This document shows positions 53,910-61,790 of a DNA stretch of 64,000 nucleotides, piece after piece. The stretch spans positions 777,494 to 841,493 of the forward strand of contig NZ_NGUQ01000007.1 of NCBI RefSeq assembly GCF_002179965.1, given 5' to 3'. Source of the DNA: Pandoraea sp. PE-S2T-3 (GTDB taxonomy: Bacteria; Pseudomonadota; Gammaproteobacteria; Burkholderiales; Burkholderiaceae). The position numbers and the translations under genes are program-made. The notes beneath the pieces were generated by a model. It saw only the letters and a program-made list of their open reading frames with translations, was not told the origin of the DNA and made no database searches. Numbering within the stretch: position 1 is the stretch's first letter; every line of letters starts with the position of its first letter.

Positions 53910-55331
53910 ATGGAAACGGTAACCACGCGCGCCGAGGCGGCAAGGGCACCCGTGCAGACCCAGTCGAGGGCCGGGGCCACGCCGCCCAAGCCCTCGGGCA
54001 CAACGGACGGCGCACGGCCCGCGACCGGGGGAGCGATGTCGCTGCGCGAGCGTTGGTGGGCGGTGTTCGACCTGCGCATCGGTGCGTTGCCGTTGCCGGT
54101 ATATCTCGCGCTCGTGGCGATCCTTGCCGCGATGACGCACAACGGCAAGCTCGCCGCCGATCTGCCGACTGGCATAGCGCTCGTCGCCGTCGGCGGCTTC
54201 ACGTGCGCCGAGCTGGCCAAGCGCATTCCGTGGGTGCGTCACATCGGCGCGACGTCGATCTTTGCGGCGTTCATCCCGTCGGCGATGGTCTATTACGGCC
54301 TCATGCCCGCGCCGGTGACGAAGGCCGTCACTACGTTCACCAAGAGCTCCAATTTCCTCTATCTGTTTATCGCCGCGATCATTGTCGGCAGCGTGTTGAG
54401 CATGGACCGGCGCACGCTGGTGAAAGGCTTCGTGCGCATCTTCATTCCGCTGGCGAGTGGTTCGTTCGTTGCGGCTATTGTCGGCACGTCGGTCGGCACA
54501 GCACTCGGTCTGGAGGCGAAGCAGGCGTTCTTCTACATCGTCGTGCCGATCATGGCGGGCGGGGTCGGTGAAGGTGCGTTGCCGCTCTCGGCGGGCTACG
54601 CGCAGATTCTCGGTGTGGAGCAGGGGCCGCTCTTCGCGCAGGCCCTCTCGGCCGCGATGCTCGGCAACATCTCGGCGATCTGTCTGGCGGGGTTGTTGAG
54701 CTATCTGGGCACGCGCAAGCCGAAGCTCACCGGCAACGGCCAACTGACGGTCACGCCGGCGGGTGAGGCGCTCGCGGTGCAAGACGAGTCGTCACAGAGT
54801 TTCGACGCCTCGAGTCTGGCGGCGGCGGGCGGCACGGCGATTGCCCTGTATCTGCTGGGGGTGCTGAGCCATCAGTGGTTCAACTGGCCGGCGCCCGTGG
54901 TGATGCTCGTTTTCGTGGTGATCGCGCAGTTGTTCCAGATTGTGTCGCCGCGCGTGCGGGGCGGGGCGCGTTTCATGTACAGCTTCTTCTCGACGGCGGT
55001 CACGTATCCGCTGATGTTCGCCATCAGCGTCGCGATGACACCGTGGGGCGAGATCGTCACGGCATTTCACTGGATCAACATCGTGACGGCCGTCTCGACG
55101 GTGCTGTCGCTGGCAGTCACTGGGTTCGTGGTGGCGAAGTGGGTGGGGATGTATCCGGTGGAAGCGGCCATCGTCAACGTGACGCACAGCGGCTTGGGCG
55201 GCACTGGCGATGTGGCGATTCTCACGGCGGCGAACCGCATGGCGTTGATGCCCTTCGCGCAGATCGCCACCCGTATCGGCGGCGCGATTGTCGTGATGAC
55301 GTCGCTGGCGGCGTTTTCTTACTGGCATTGA
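53910..55331 (+). CDS. 2-hydroxycarboxylate transporter (CitS/2HCT family)
   Basis: A 473-residue inner-membrane symporter with about eleven hydrophobic segments after a 35-residue Pro/Thr/Ala-rich tail. Both pore-loop signatures are present: MAGGVGEGALPLSAGYAQIL in the first half and THSGLGGTGDVAILTAANRM in the second, the latter with the substrate-binding Arg. The family takes up citrate, malate or lactate-like hydroxyacids with Na+ or H+. GGAG eight bases upstream favours 53910 over an ATG at 53892. It follows the CoA-transferase gene by 81 bp and probably supplies the pathway substrate. Confidence 0.9.
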   Translation: METVTTRAEAARAPVQTQSRAGATPPKPSGTTDGARPATGGAMSLRERWWAVFDLRIGALPLPVYLALVAILAAMTHNGKLAADLPTGIALVAVGGFTCAELAKRIPWVRHIGATSIFAAFIPSAMVYYGLMPAPVTKAVTTFTKSSNFLYLFIAAIIVGSVLSMDRRTLVKGFVRIFIPLASGSFVAAIVGTSVGTALGLEAKQAFFYIVVPIMAGGVGEGALPLSAGYAQILGVEQGPLFAQALSAAMLGNISAICLAGLLSYLGTRKPKLTGNGQLTVTPAGEALAVQDESSQSFDASSLAAAGGTAIALYLLGVLSHQWFNWPAPVVMLVFVVIAQLFQIVSPRVRGGARFMYSFFSTAVTYPLMFAISVAMTPWGEIVTAFHWINIVTAVSTVLSLAVTGFVVAKWVGMYPVEAAIVNVTHSGLGGTGDVAILTAANRMALMPFAQIATRIGGAIVVMTSLAAFSYWH

Positions 55332-55353
55332 AGCCGGGGTGGCGGGCCGTGTC

Positions 55354-56322
55354 TCAGTCCTGCGGCTGCCCGAAGTGTTCGCGGTACTGCTGGGGCGACA
55401 CGCCGAAGCGGCGCTGAAACACCTTGCGCATGTTGTGCGGATCGCCGAACCCGCATTGCCATGCCACGGTCTTGAGGGGGGCGTTGCCGTTCTCCAGCAT
55501 CACACGCGCGGCATCGATGCGGGCGGCGCTCACGAAGTCGGCGGGCGTCACGCCCGCGTCGCGAGCAAACACGCGCGAGAAATTGCGCACACTCATCTTG
55601 GCCACCGCGGCCAGATCGCCCACCGACAGCGGCTCGGCCAGATGCTCCAGCACGAATTGCTGCACCTGAGCGACCGGGGAATTCGGTTCCGCGTAGGGCG
55701 TGAGGTAGGGGCTGAACTGCGACTGACCGCCGGCGCGCTGCGTGAACACCACCAGCCGCTTCGCCACGTTGAGTGCCACCTCTTGTCCGTGATCCTGCGC
55801 GAGCAGGTGCAGCGACAGATCGATGCCCGCCGTCACGCCCGCTGACGTGTACAGATTCCCGTCCTGAACGAATAGCCGGTCGGCCTCGATGCGGGCGCCG
55901 GGTGCGCGCTCGGCAAGCACGTCGACGTCGTTCCAGTGCGTGGTCACGCGTTTGCCGTCGAGCAGACCGGCGGCGGCCAGCACCAGCGCGCCGTTGCAAA
56001 TCGACCCGAAGCGGCGCGCCCGGGCCGTGGCGTCGTGCAGCCAGCGCGACACGTTCGGGCCGAGGTCATCGGTCAGCAGCGACGGGCCGCCCGCCACCAG
56101 CAGCAGGTCGAGATGTCCGCCGGCTTCCTGATAGTGACGGCGCGGCAGAATCGTCATGCCATTCGAACAGGCGATCGGGCCGTGCTGGGTGCCAATGACT
56201 TCCGTCTGATAGTGGTCGCCGGGCAGCAGAAAGCGGTTCGCTTCCGCGAAGACATCGAGCGGGCCGCTCACATCGAGCGATTGCACGCCGGGAAAAACCA
56301 GCAAGGCGACATTCCGGATCAT
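55354..56322 (-). CDS. GlxA-like regulator (DJ-1/PfpI domain plus AraC helix-turn-helix)
   Basis: A 322-residue transcription factor. Residues 1-170 form a DJ-1/PfpI-like sensor (MIRNVALLVFPGVQSLDVSG, LLLVAGGPSLL, RFGSICNGALVLAAAGLLDG), and residues 215-315 an AraC DNA-binding domain (EPLSVGDLAAVAKMSVRNFS, VAWQCGFGDPHNMRKVFQRR, GVSPQQYREHFG). The frame could extend far upstream, but MIRNVALL is the family start. It is divergent from the M24 peptidase gene, 204 bp away, and convergent with the 2HCT gene. Confidence 0.9.
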   Translation of the reverse strand: MIRNVALLVFPGVQSLDVSGPLDVFAEANRFLLPGDHYQTEVIGTQHGPIACSNGMTILPRRHYQEAGGHLDLLLVAGGPSLLTDDLGPNVSRWLHDATARARRFGSICNGALVLAAAGLLDGKRVTTHWNDVDVLAERAPGARIEADRLFVQDGNLYTSAGVTAGIDLSLHLLAQDHGQEVALNVAKRLVVFTQRAGGQSQFSPYLTPYAEPNSPVAQVQQFVLEHLAEPLSVGDLAAVAKMSVRNFSRVFARDAGVTPADFVSAARIDAARVMLENGNAPLKTVAWQCGFGDPHNMRKVFQRRFGVSPQQYREHFGQPQD

Positions 56323-56526
56323 GGCAAAGGGGCGCTCTGGCAGTAATGCGCTGCATTTTGGCAGAAAGCGGTCAGATGAGCCGATCACGCCCCGCTGTTG
56401 GCGCGAAGGGGCCTCGGTTTGGCAGAATCGGGCCGCTCGGGGCGCGTGGCATCCGAAGGCCGCGTTCGCACAATCGGTGACATCGACGGCGGCATGGGCC
56501 GCTGCGTTTCCCCCCGAGAGGCATCG

Positions 56527-57336
56527 ATGCACAACGCCAAAACTGCGATTTCCCCGAATTCCCCGATTTCCCCGACGTCTCCGACGTCTCCAACGCCCTC
56601 CGTACCGTCCACCGCGACCGCCGGAGCGGCGGCCAACGATGCGCCTCGCGTGCGCTATCCGGACGATGCATCGCTCGCCGAGCGTGTCGGTCCCGCGTTC
56701 TCGGTCGACGGCATGTTGATGGCACGTCACAAGACGCGTGCCGCCATCGCCGACATCGCGAGTCGGGTGAAGCCGGGCATGGTGGAAGAAGATGCGGTCG
56801 CGATGGCCAAAGGCGCGCTCGTGGCCGCTGGCCTCGAACTGAGCTGGCATCCGACGCGGGTGCGTTTTGGTGCGAACACGCTCAAGCCCATGCGTCAGCC
56901 GTCCACGCCGGGCGTGGTGCTGGGCGAGAACGACATCTTCTTCATCGACATCGCCCCGCGCTTCGACGCGTGGGAAGGCGATGGCGGCGCAAGCTTTGTC
57001 GTCGGCGAGCACGCCGGTCAAGCCCGCTGCGCCCACGACGCGCAAGCGCTGTTCCACGACGTGCGCGGCAAGTGGTTGCGCGACGGCGTATCGGGACAGG
57101 CGCTGTACGCCTACGCCGACGAGGTGGCAAAACGCATGGGCTGGGAACTGAACTTCGACCTGCCGGGGCATCGCGTGTCCGACTTCCCGCATGCCGCCAT
57201 TCATACCGGCTCACTCGCCGACTTCGAGACCACCCCATCGGCGATGCGCTGGATTCTGGAAATCCATCTGCGCGACCCGCAGCAACGCTTCGGCGCGTTC
57301 TTCGAGGACATGCTGCTCGACGACACCTACTACTGA
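56527..57336 (+). CDS. M24-family metallopeptidase-like protein
   Basis: A 269-residue cytoplasmic protein with the pita-bread fold of methionine aminopeptidase and X-Pro peptidases. Candidate metal ligands are the two Asp residues in FFIDIAPRFDAWEGDGG (about 137-153), His near 214 in LPGHRVSDFPH, Glu in WILEIHLRD and Glu in GAFFEDML. The N-terminal 45 residues are a Ser/Pro/Thr repeat (SPNSPISPTSPTSPTPS) encoded by 9-bp DNA repeats. Many such bacterial proteins have unknown substrates. It has no operon partner. Confidence 0.82.
   Translation: MHNAKTAISPNSPISPTSPTSPTPSVPSTATAGAAANDAPRVRYPDDASLAERVGPAFSVDGMLMARHKTRAAIADIASRVKPGMVEEDAVAMAKGALVAAGLELSWHPTRVRFGANTLKPMRQPSTPGVVLGENDIFFIDIAPRFDAWEGDGGASFVVGEHAGQARCAHDAQALFHDVRGKWLRDGVSGQALYAYADEVAKRMGWELNFDLPGHRVSDFPHAAIHTGSLADFETTPSAMRWILEIHLRDPQQRFGAFFEDMLLDDTYY
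56551..56600. repeat. 9-bp degenerate tandem repeat in the M24 gene
   Basis: Five units of the type CCGA(A/T/C)(T/G)(T/C)C(C/T) encode the Ser-Pro-rich N-terminal tail. Two adjacent units (CCGACGTCT) are identical. Confidence 0.75.
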
Positions 57337-57453
57337 TCGATTCGTGATCTGCGCTTGATCAGATCCTGAACGAGGGGCGATCGTCGCGCCCGCGCGACGC
57401 CCCCGTTCACGCGTTATTGATCGTGCGTCGACCCCGGGACTTGTTTGCTATAC

Positions 57454-57475
57454 TGCGAACGATTCTCATTTGCAA
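57454..57475. promoter_or_regulatory. Fur-box-like site upstream of ECF sigma gene
   Basis: On the minus strand the site reads GCAAATGAGAATCGTTCGCA, close to Fur boxes seen in front of iron-uptake sigma genes. It directly follows TATACT (57448-57453), a probable -10 box, so Fur binding would overlap the start of transcription. Confidence 0.7.
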
Positions 57476-57527
57476 CGCGGGTGCCTGAGCCTTTCGGCCA
57501 CACCTGGCCCGGGGACAGGAGGGGCGC

Positions 57528-58040
57528 ATGCCCGCCGACGACACGCTGCAACGCGACGCGTTGCAGGGACTCTATAACGACCATCACGGTTGGCTTCAAG
57601 GCTGGCTGCATCGCAAGACCGGTTGCTCGCATCGGGCCGCCGATCTTGCGCACGACACGTTCATCCGGCTGCTAGAACGCGATCCGCCGCGCATGCTCGC
57701 GTCGCCGCGCGCTTTCCTGACTACGATCGCGCAGCGTGTTCTCTATAACTACTGGCGTCGCGAACAGATCGAACGCGCTTATCTCGAAGCGCTGGCCCAG
57801 CAGCCCGAAGCCGTCGCGCCGTCACCAGAAGAACGCGCCATCGTGCTCGAGACGCTGCTTGAGATCGATCGCTGTCTCGATGGTCTGCCGCCCCCGGTGA
57901 AACGCGCTTTTCTGCTGGCCCAGCTCGATGGCCTGTCTCATGCCGAGATTGCGGCCGAACTGAGCATCTCGCTCGCGACCGTCAAACGCTATCTGGTGCG
58001 CGCCGGTACGCAGTGCTTCTTCGCAATGGAGGCGGTATGA
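57528..58040 (+). CDS. FecI-like ECF sigma factor
   Basis: A 170-residue extracytoplasmic-function sigma factor for iron starvation. Region 2 spans about 13-80 (GLYNDHHGWLQGWLHRKTG, RAADLAHDTFIRLLERDP) and region 4 about 110-162 (LPPPVKRAFLLAQLDGLSHA, EIAAELSISLATVKRYL). A Fur-like site lies upstream. Its stop codon overlaps the start of fecR-like gene (ATGA). It should direct transcription of the TonB receptor gene downstream. Confidence 0.93.
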   Translation: MPADDTLQRDALQGLYNDHHGWLQGWLHRKTGCSHRAADLAHDTFIRLLERDPPRMLASPRAFLTTIAQRVLYNYWRREQIERAYLEALAQQPEAVAPSPEERAIVLETLLEIDRCLDGLPPPVKRAFLLAQLDGLSHAEIAAELSISLATVKRYLVRAGTQCFFAMEAV

Positions 58041-59017
58041 CGCGGGCCGCGGCGCAGGGGTTCGCACCCGGTATCGCGCAGCAGGCCGTCGAGTGGTGGG
58101 TGACGCTGCATGGCGGCGACGCCACTGAAACGTTGCGAGCGGCCTGCGTGCGTTGGCGTGAGGCGCATCCCGATCACGAACGCGCGTGGCGGCATATCGA
58201 AAGCGCCAACAATCGCATGCGGCATGTGTCCGATACGTTGGGTGCGGCGGTGGCGCAGGCAGCGCTTCGTGCGCCGCGTTCACGGGCACGGCGCACGGCC
58301 ATCAAGGCGATTGCCGGGGCGCTGTTTGTCGGCGGCGGCGTGTGGCTCGTGGCGGACCCGCTTGCCGTGCAGCGGTTGCGCGCGGATACGCGCACGGGCG
58401 TCGGCGAGCGCCGCACGCTGCGTCTGGCGGATGGCACGACGTTGGTTCTCAATACGCGCAGTGCGGTCCGTTTATCGATGGATGGCTCGACGCGCCGCAT
58501 CGCGCTTGTGGATGGCGAAGTGATGGTGACGACGGGCAAGGACGCCGGGCACGTACCGCCCCGGCCGTTGGTCGTGACGACGGCGCAGGCCATGTTGCAA
58601 CCATTGGGGACGCGTTTTGCCGTGCGTCAGGACGACGCGGGCGGGCGCGTGCAGGTCTTCGAGGGGGCGGTGCGCGTCATGCCGCTGGGGTTGTCGCACG
58701 TCGAGCGCATTGTGCAGGCGGGCGAGCAGGCGCAGTTCACGGCACGCGCGATCGAGCCGCTCACCGCGCTCGAGGACGGTGACGGCGCATGGACGGATGG
58801 CATGCTCGTCGCCGTCGACATGCGGTTGGATGCGTTTCTCGCGGAGCTGTCGCGATATCGACGCGGCTATCTGCGTTGTGATCCGGCCGTAGCGGCGCTG
58901 CGGGTATCGGGCACCTATCCGCTCGGCGATGTCGACGCCATTCTCGCAGTGCTGCCGCACGCGCTGCCGGTGACGTCGGTCACGCGTTACTGGGTGAGCG
59001 TGGGGCCTCGGGGCTGA
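58037..59017 (+). CDS. FecR-like transmembrane anti-sigma/sigma regulator
   Basis: A 326-residue inner-membrane regulator. The N-terminal cytoplasmic part carries the family pattern QAVEWWVTLHGGDATETLRA and WREAHPDHERAWRHIE; one membrane segment lies at about 94-112 (KAIAGALFVGGGVWLVADPL); the periplasmic FecR domain follows (LRLADGTTLVLNTRSAVRLS, LVVTTAQAMLQPLGTRFAVR). It senses the occupied TonB receptor through its STN domain and controls the sigma factor encoded just upstream, with which it is translationally coupled. Confidence 0.93.
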   Translation: MTRAAAQGFAPGIAQQAVEWWVTLHGGDATETLRAACVRWREAHPDHERAWRHIESANNRMRHVSDTLGAAVAQAALRAPRSRARRTAIKAIAGALFVGGGVWLVADPLAVQRLRADTRTGVGERRTLRLADGTTLVLNTRSAVRLSMDGSTRRIALVDGEVMVTTGKDAGHVPPRPLVVTTAQAMLQPLGTRFAVRQDDAGGRVQVFEGAVRVMPLGLSHVERIVQAGEQAQFTARAIEPLTALEDGDGAWTDGMLVAVDMRLDAFLAELSRYRRGYLRCDPAVAALRVSGTYPLGDVDAILAVLPHALPVTSVTRYWVSVGPRG

Positions 59018-59127
59018 TCCGTTTCCACTTTTTTCAAAATTTTGTCCGGCCAGTGAGCTGTTTTGTACATCTCGCGTGACAAGGGAATTGAAACCTTCTG
59101 TCTATTGCCTGAACGAGATATCACATC

Positions 59128-61635
59128 ATGGCCGTCGTATTTTCCGATTCCTCCGCTGTTGCATGCCGCCGGATGCCGCTGGGCGTGCGCCCTCGGCACG
59201 TTTGTCTTGCCGTTGCGGTGACGTTCGCGTCCGCGCTCAGCGCGGGTGTCGCACAGGCACAGCAAACGCAGTCGACCGCTGCCACTCAGGCCGCCGCCGC
59301 GAGCCGCGTGTATGACATTCCGGCCGGTGGACTCGACGCGGTATTGACGCGCTTCGGCCGCGAGGCGGGCATTCTGCTCACGTACGCGCCGTCGCTGACA
59401 GCCGGTCGGCAGAGCCCCGGCGTGCAGGGCAGGTTCGATGTGCCGGCCGCCTTCGGTCAGGTACTGGCCGGGACGGGCCTCGTTGCGTCGCCGCAAGGTG
59501 CGGGCTTCACGTTGGTGCCGCAAGGCGCACCGGCGTCGGCCACGCTGGCCGCAGGCGGCGGCTCTGGTGATGTGGCTTTGCCCACGACGCATGTTCAGGG
59601 GCAGGCATGGACGGACGCCTACCGTACGCCCGCTGACGCCGGCATTGCGCGCGCCGACGCACCCATTCTCGACATTCCGCAGGCGATCAACGTAGTGCCG
59701 CAGCAAGTGCTGGCCGATCAGCGCGCCCGCACGCTCGACGACGCGCTTATCAACGTGAGCGGTATCGTGCAGGGCAATACGTTGGCAGGCACGCAAGATA
59801 CGCTGCTCAAGCGCGGCTTCGGCGGCAATCGCGACGGCTCGATCATGCACAACGGCATGCCGCTGGTGCAGGGGCGCGGGCTGAACGCGAATGCCGATGC
59901 AGTGGAAGTGCTCAAGGGTCCGTCGTCGTTGCTGTACGGGATCATGGACCCGGGCGGTGTGATCAACGTAGTGAGCAAGCGTCCGTTGCTCAAGCCCTAT
60001 ACGGCGGTGAGCGTGGCCGGCACGACGTATGGTCACGGCAAGAACGGCGTGGAAGAAACGCTCGATACCACCGGGCCGATCGGTGACTCGGGGCTGGCTT
60101 ATCGATTGGTTGTCGACCAGAACAACCAGCAGTACTGGCGCAACTTCGGCTCGCAGCGTGAGACGCTCGTTGCCCCGACGCTGGCGTATTACGGTCGTGA
60201 TACGCAGGTCGTGCTGTCGTACGAATACCGCAACTTCCTGACGCCGTTCGACCGGGGCACCGTGATCGATCCGACGACCAACAAGCCGTTGGCGATTTCG
60301 CCGCGTGAGCGTCTGGACGACGTGCATAACGAGATGACCGGTCAGTCGCATCTGGCGCAGATCACGGTCGATCACCAGTTCAACGCCGACTGGAAGGCGC
60401 ACTTCGGCTACAGCTACAACACCGAAACGTACGACGCGACGCAGTTGCGCGTGAACGGCATCAACACGAAGACCGGCATCATCTCGCGCAGCAACGACGG
60501 CACGCGCGGCTCGGACAGTACCGATAGCTACGGCATCGCGTATCTCGACGGCCGCGTGCAGTTGGCTGGCATGCGGCACGACGTGCAGTTCGGGGGCGAT
60601 TGGGAATATCGGCGCATCTATCGCCGTGACCTGATCCGGCAGGCGTCGACGTGCAAGTTCAATTACCTGAGCCCGGTATATGGCTGCGAGGTGATTCCGA
60701 CGACAGTGTCTGCGTCCGATAGCGATCAGACCGATACGCTGCACGACGCGTCGCTGTTCTTTCAGGACGCGATTCACGTGACCGACCGCTGGATTCTCGT
60801 GGGCGGCTTGCGTTTGCTCACGTACAGCCAGTTGGCAGGCAAGGGGCGTCCGTTCCAGGTCAATACGAACATCTCCGACTCGAAGTGGCTGCCGCGCGCG
60901 GGTGTCGTCTATAAGGCGACGAACTATCTGTCGCTGTACGGCAGCTACTCGGAGTCGCTCAAGCCGACCTCGACGATCGCGCCGCTTTCCAGCGGGGTGG
61001 TGATCGACTCGAACGTGGCGCCGGAGCATGCGAAGTCGTTTGAAGTCGGCGCGAAGCTCGACATGCCGAACGGGCTGACCGGGACGGTGGCGCTGTTCAA
61101 CATCAACAAGCGCAACGTGCTGGTCTCGCAGTTCAACGATGCGACCAAGCTGATCGACTGGCGCACGTCGGGCGCGGCGCGCTCGCGCGGCTTGGAGCTC
61201 GACGTGTCGGGCCGCATCGGGCAACGCTGGAACGTGATTGCCAGCTATGCGTTCATCGACGCGAAGACCACGGACGATCCGCTCTACACCGGCAACACGT
61301 TGGCCAACGTGGCGCGGCATACGGCGTCGTTGGCGGGGGTGTATGACTGGGGGCCGGTGCTGGGTGACGGCAGCGGTAATTTGCGCTTGGGCGCGGTGGG
61401 CCGCTATATCGGGTCGCGTCCGGGGGACTCGGCCAACAGCTTCACGTTGCCCGCGTACTTCGTGGCGGATGTGTTCGCCACCTACGACACGAAGATCGGC
61501 CGTCAGCCGGTGCACTTCCAGTTCAACGTGAAGAACGTGTTCAACAAGACGTATTACCCGTCGAGCGCGAGCCAGTACTTCGTGGCCGTGGGCGACGCCC
61601 GCTCGGCAACGCTGTCGGCGACGTTCGAGTTTTGA
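59128..61635 (+). CDS. TonB-dependent siderophore receptor with STN signalling domain
   Basis: An 835-residue outer-membrane receptor. A signal peptide (residues about 1-48, ending near VAQAQQ) is followed by an STN signalling domain (YDIPAGGLDAVLTRFGREAG, about 65-135), a plug (LDIPQAINVVPQQVLADQRA, VEVLKGPSSLLYG, GGVINVVSKRP) and a beta barrel that ends in Phe (SATFEF). This is the FpvA/FhuE type of ferric-siderophore receptor. The STN domain fits signalling to the FecR-like protein encoded upstream. No siderophore synthesis genes are present, so a foreign siderophore may be used. Confidence 0.93.
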   Translation: MAVVFSDSSAVACRRMPLGVRPRHVCLAVAVTFASALSAGVAQAQQTQSTAATQAAAASRVYDIPAGGLDAVLTRFGREAGILLTYAPSLTAGRQSPGVQGRFDVPAAFGQVLAGTGLVASPQGAGFTLVPQGAPASATLAAGGGSGDVALPTTHVQGQAWTDAYRTPADAGIARADAPILDIPQAINVVPQQVLADQRARTLDDALINVSGIVQGNTLAGTQDTLLKRGFGGNRDGSIMHNGMPLVQGRGLNANADAVEVLKGPSSLLYGIMDPGGVINVVSKRPLLKPYTAVSVAGTTYGHGKNGVEETLDTTGPIGDSGLAYRLVVDQNNQQYWRNFGSQRETLVAPTLAYYGRDTQVVLSYEYRNFLTPFDRGTVIDPTTNKPLAISPRERLDDVHNEMTGQSHLAQITVDHQFNADWKAHFGYSYNTETYDATQLRVNGINTKTGIISRSNDGTRGSDSTDSYGIAYLDGRVQLAGMRHDVQFGGDWEYRRIYRRDLIRQASTCKFNYLSPVYGCEVIPTTVSASDSDQTDTLHDASLFFQDAIHVTDRWILVGGLRLLTYSQLAGKGRPFQVNTNISDSKWLPRAGVVYKATNYLSLYGSYSESLKPTSTIAPLSSGVVIDSNVAPEHAKSFEVGAKLDMPNGLTGTVALFNINKRNVLVSQFNDATKLIDWRTSGAARSRGLELDVSGRIGQRWNVIASYAFIDAKTTDDPLYTGNTLANVARHTASLAGVYDWGPVLGDGSGNLRLGAVGRYIGSRPGDSANSFTLPAYFVADVFATYDTKIGRQPVHFQFNVKNVFNKTYYPSSASQYFVAVGDARSATLSATFEF

Positions 61636-61660
61636 GCGTGCTGCGTGTATTGAGTGTGGT

Positions 61661-61689
61661 GTGAACGTGGGGTGAACGTGGGGTGAACG
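61661..61689. repeat. 11-bp tandem repeat after receptor gene
   Basis: GTGAACGTGGG occurs twice in tandem (61661-61671, 61672-61682) with a partial third copy, between the receptor stop codon and its terminator. Confidence 0.85.
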
Positions 61690-61724
61690 CTCGCCGTGCT
61701 GACGCCACGGCGTTCATGATTCAC

Positions 61725-61764
61725 AAAAGCCGCCGCTTCCGATCTTGTCGGGGCGGCGGTTTTT
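61725..61764. terminator. Intrinsic terminator, usable in both directions
   Basis: A 12-bp stem with one GU pair (61725-61736 with 61753-61764), 16-base loop and five Ts. It lies between the convergent TonB receptor and phospholipase D genes. Confidence 0.78.
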
Positions 61765-61790
61765 GTTTCGGCAAGCGTCGGTTCGCGGGG

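Noticed and set aside
50709..55331. Full itaconate degradation cluster (CoA transferase, hydratase, lyase)
   Set aside because: No itaconyl-CoA hydratase gene is present, and the transporter is of the 2-hydroxycarboxylate family.
58987..61515. Long minus-strand frame opposite the TonB receptor gene
   Set aside because: Arg/His-rich low-quality protein with no recognisable domain; a shadow of the receptor gene.
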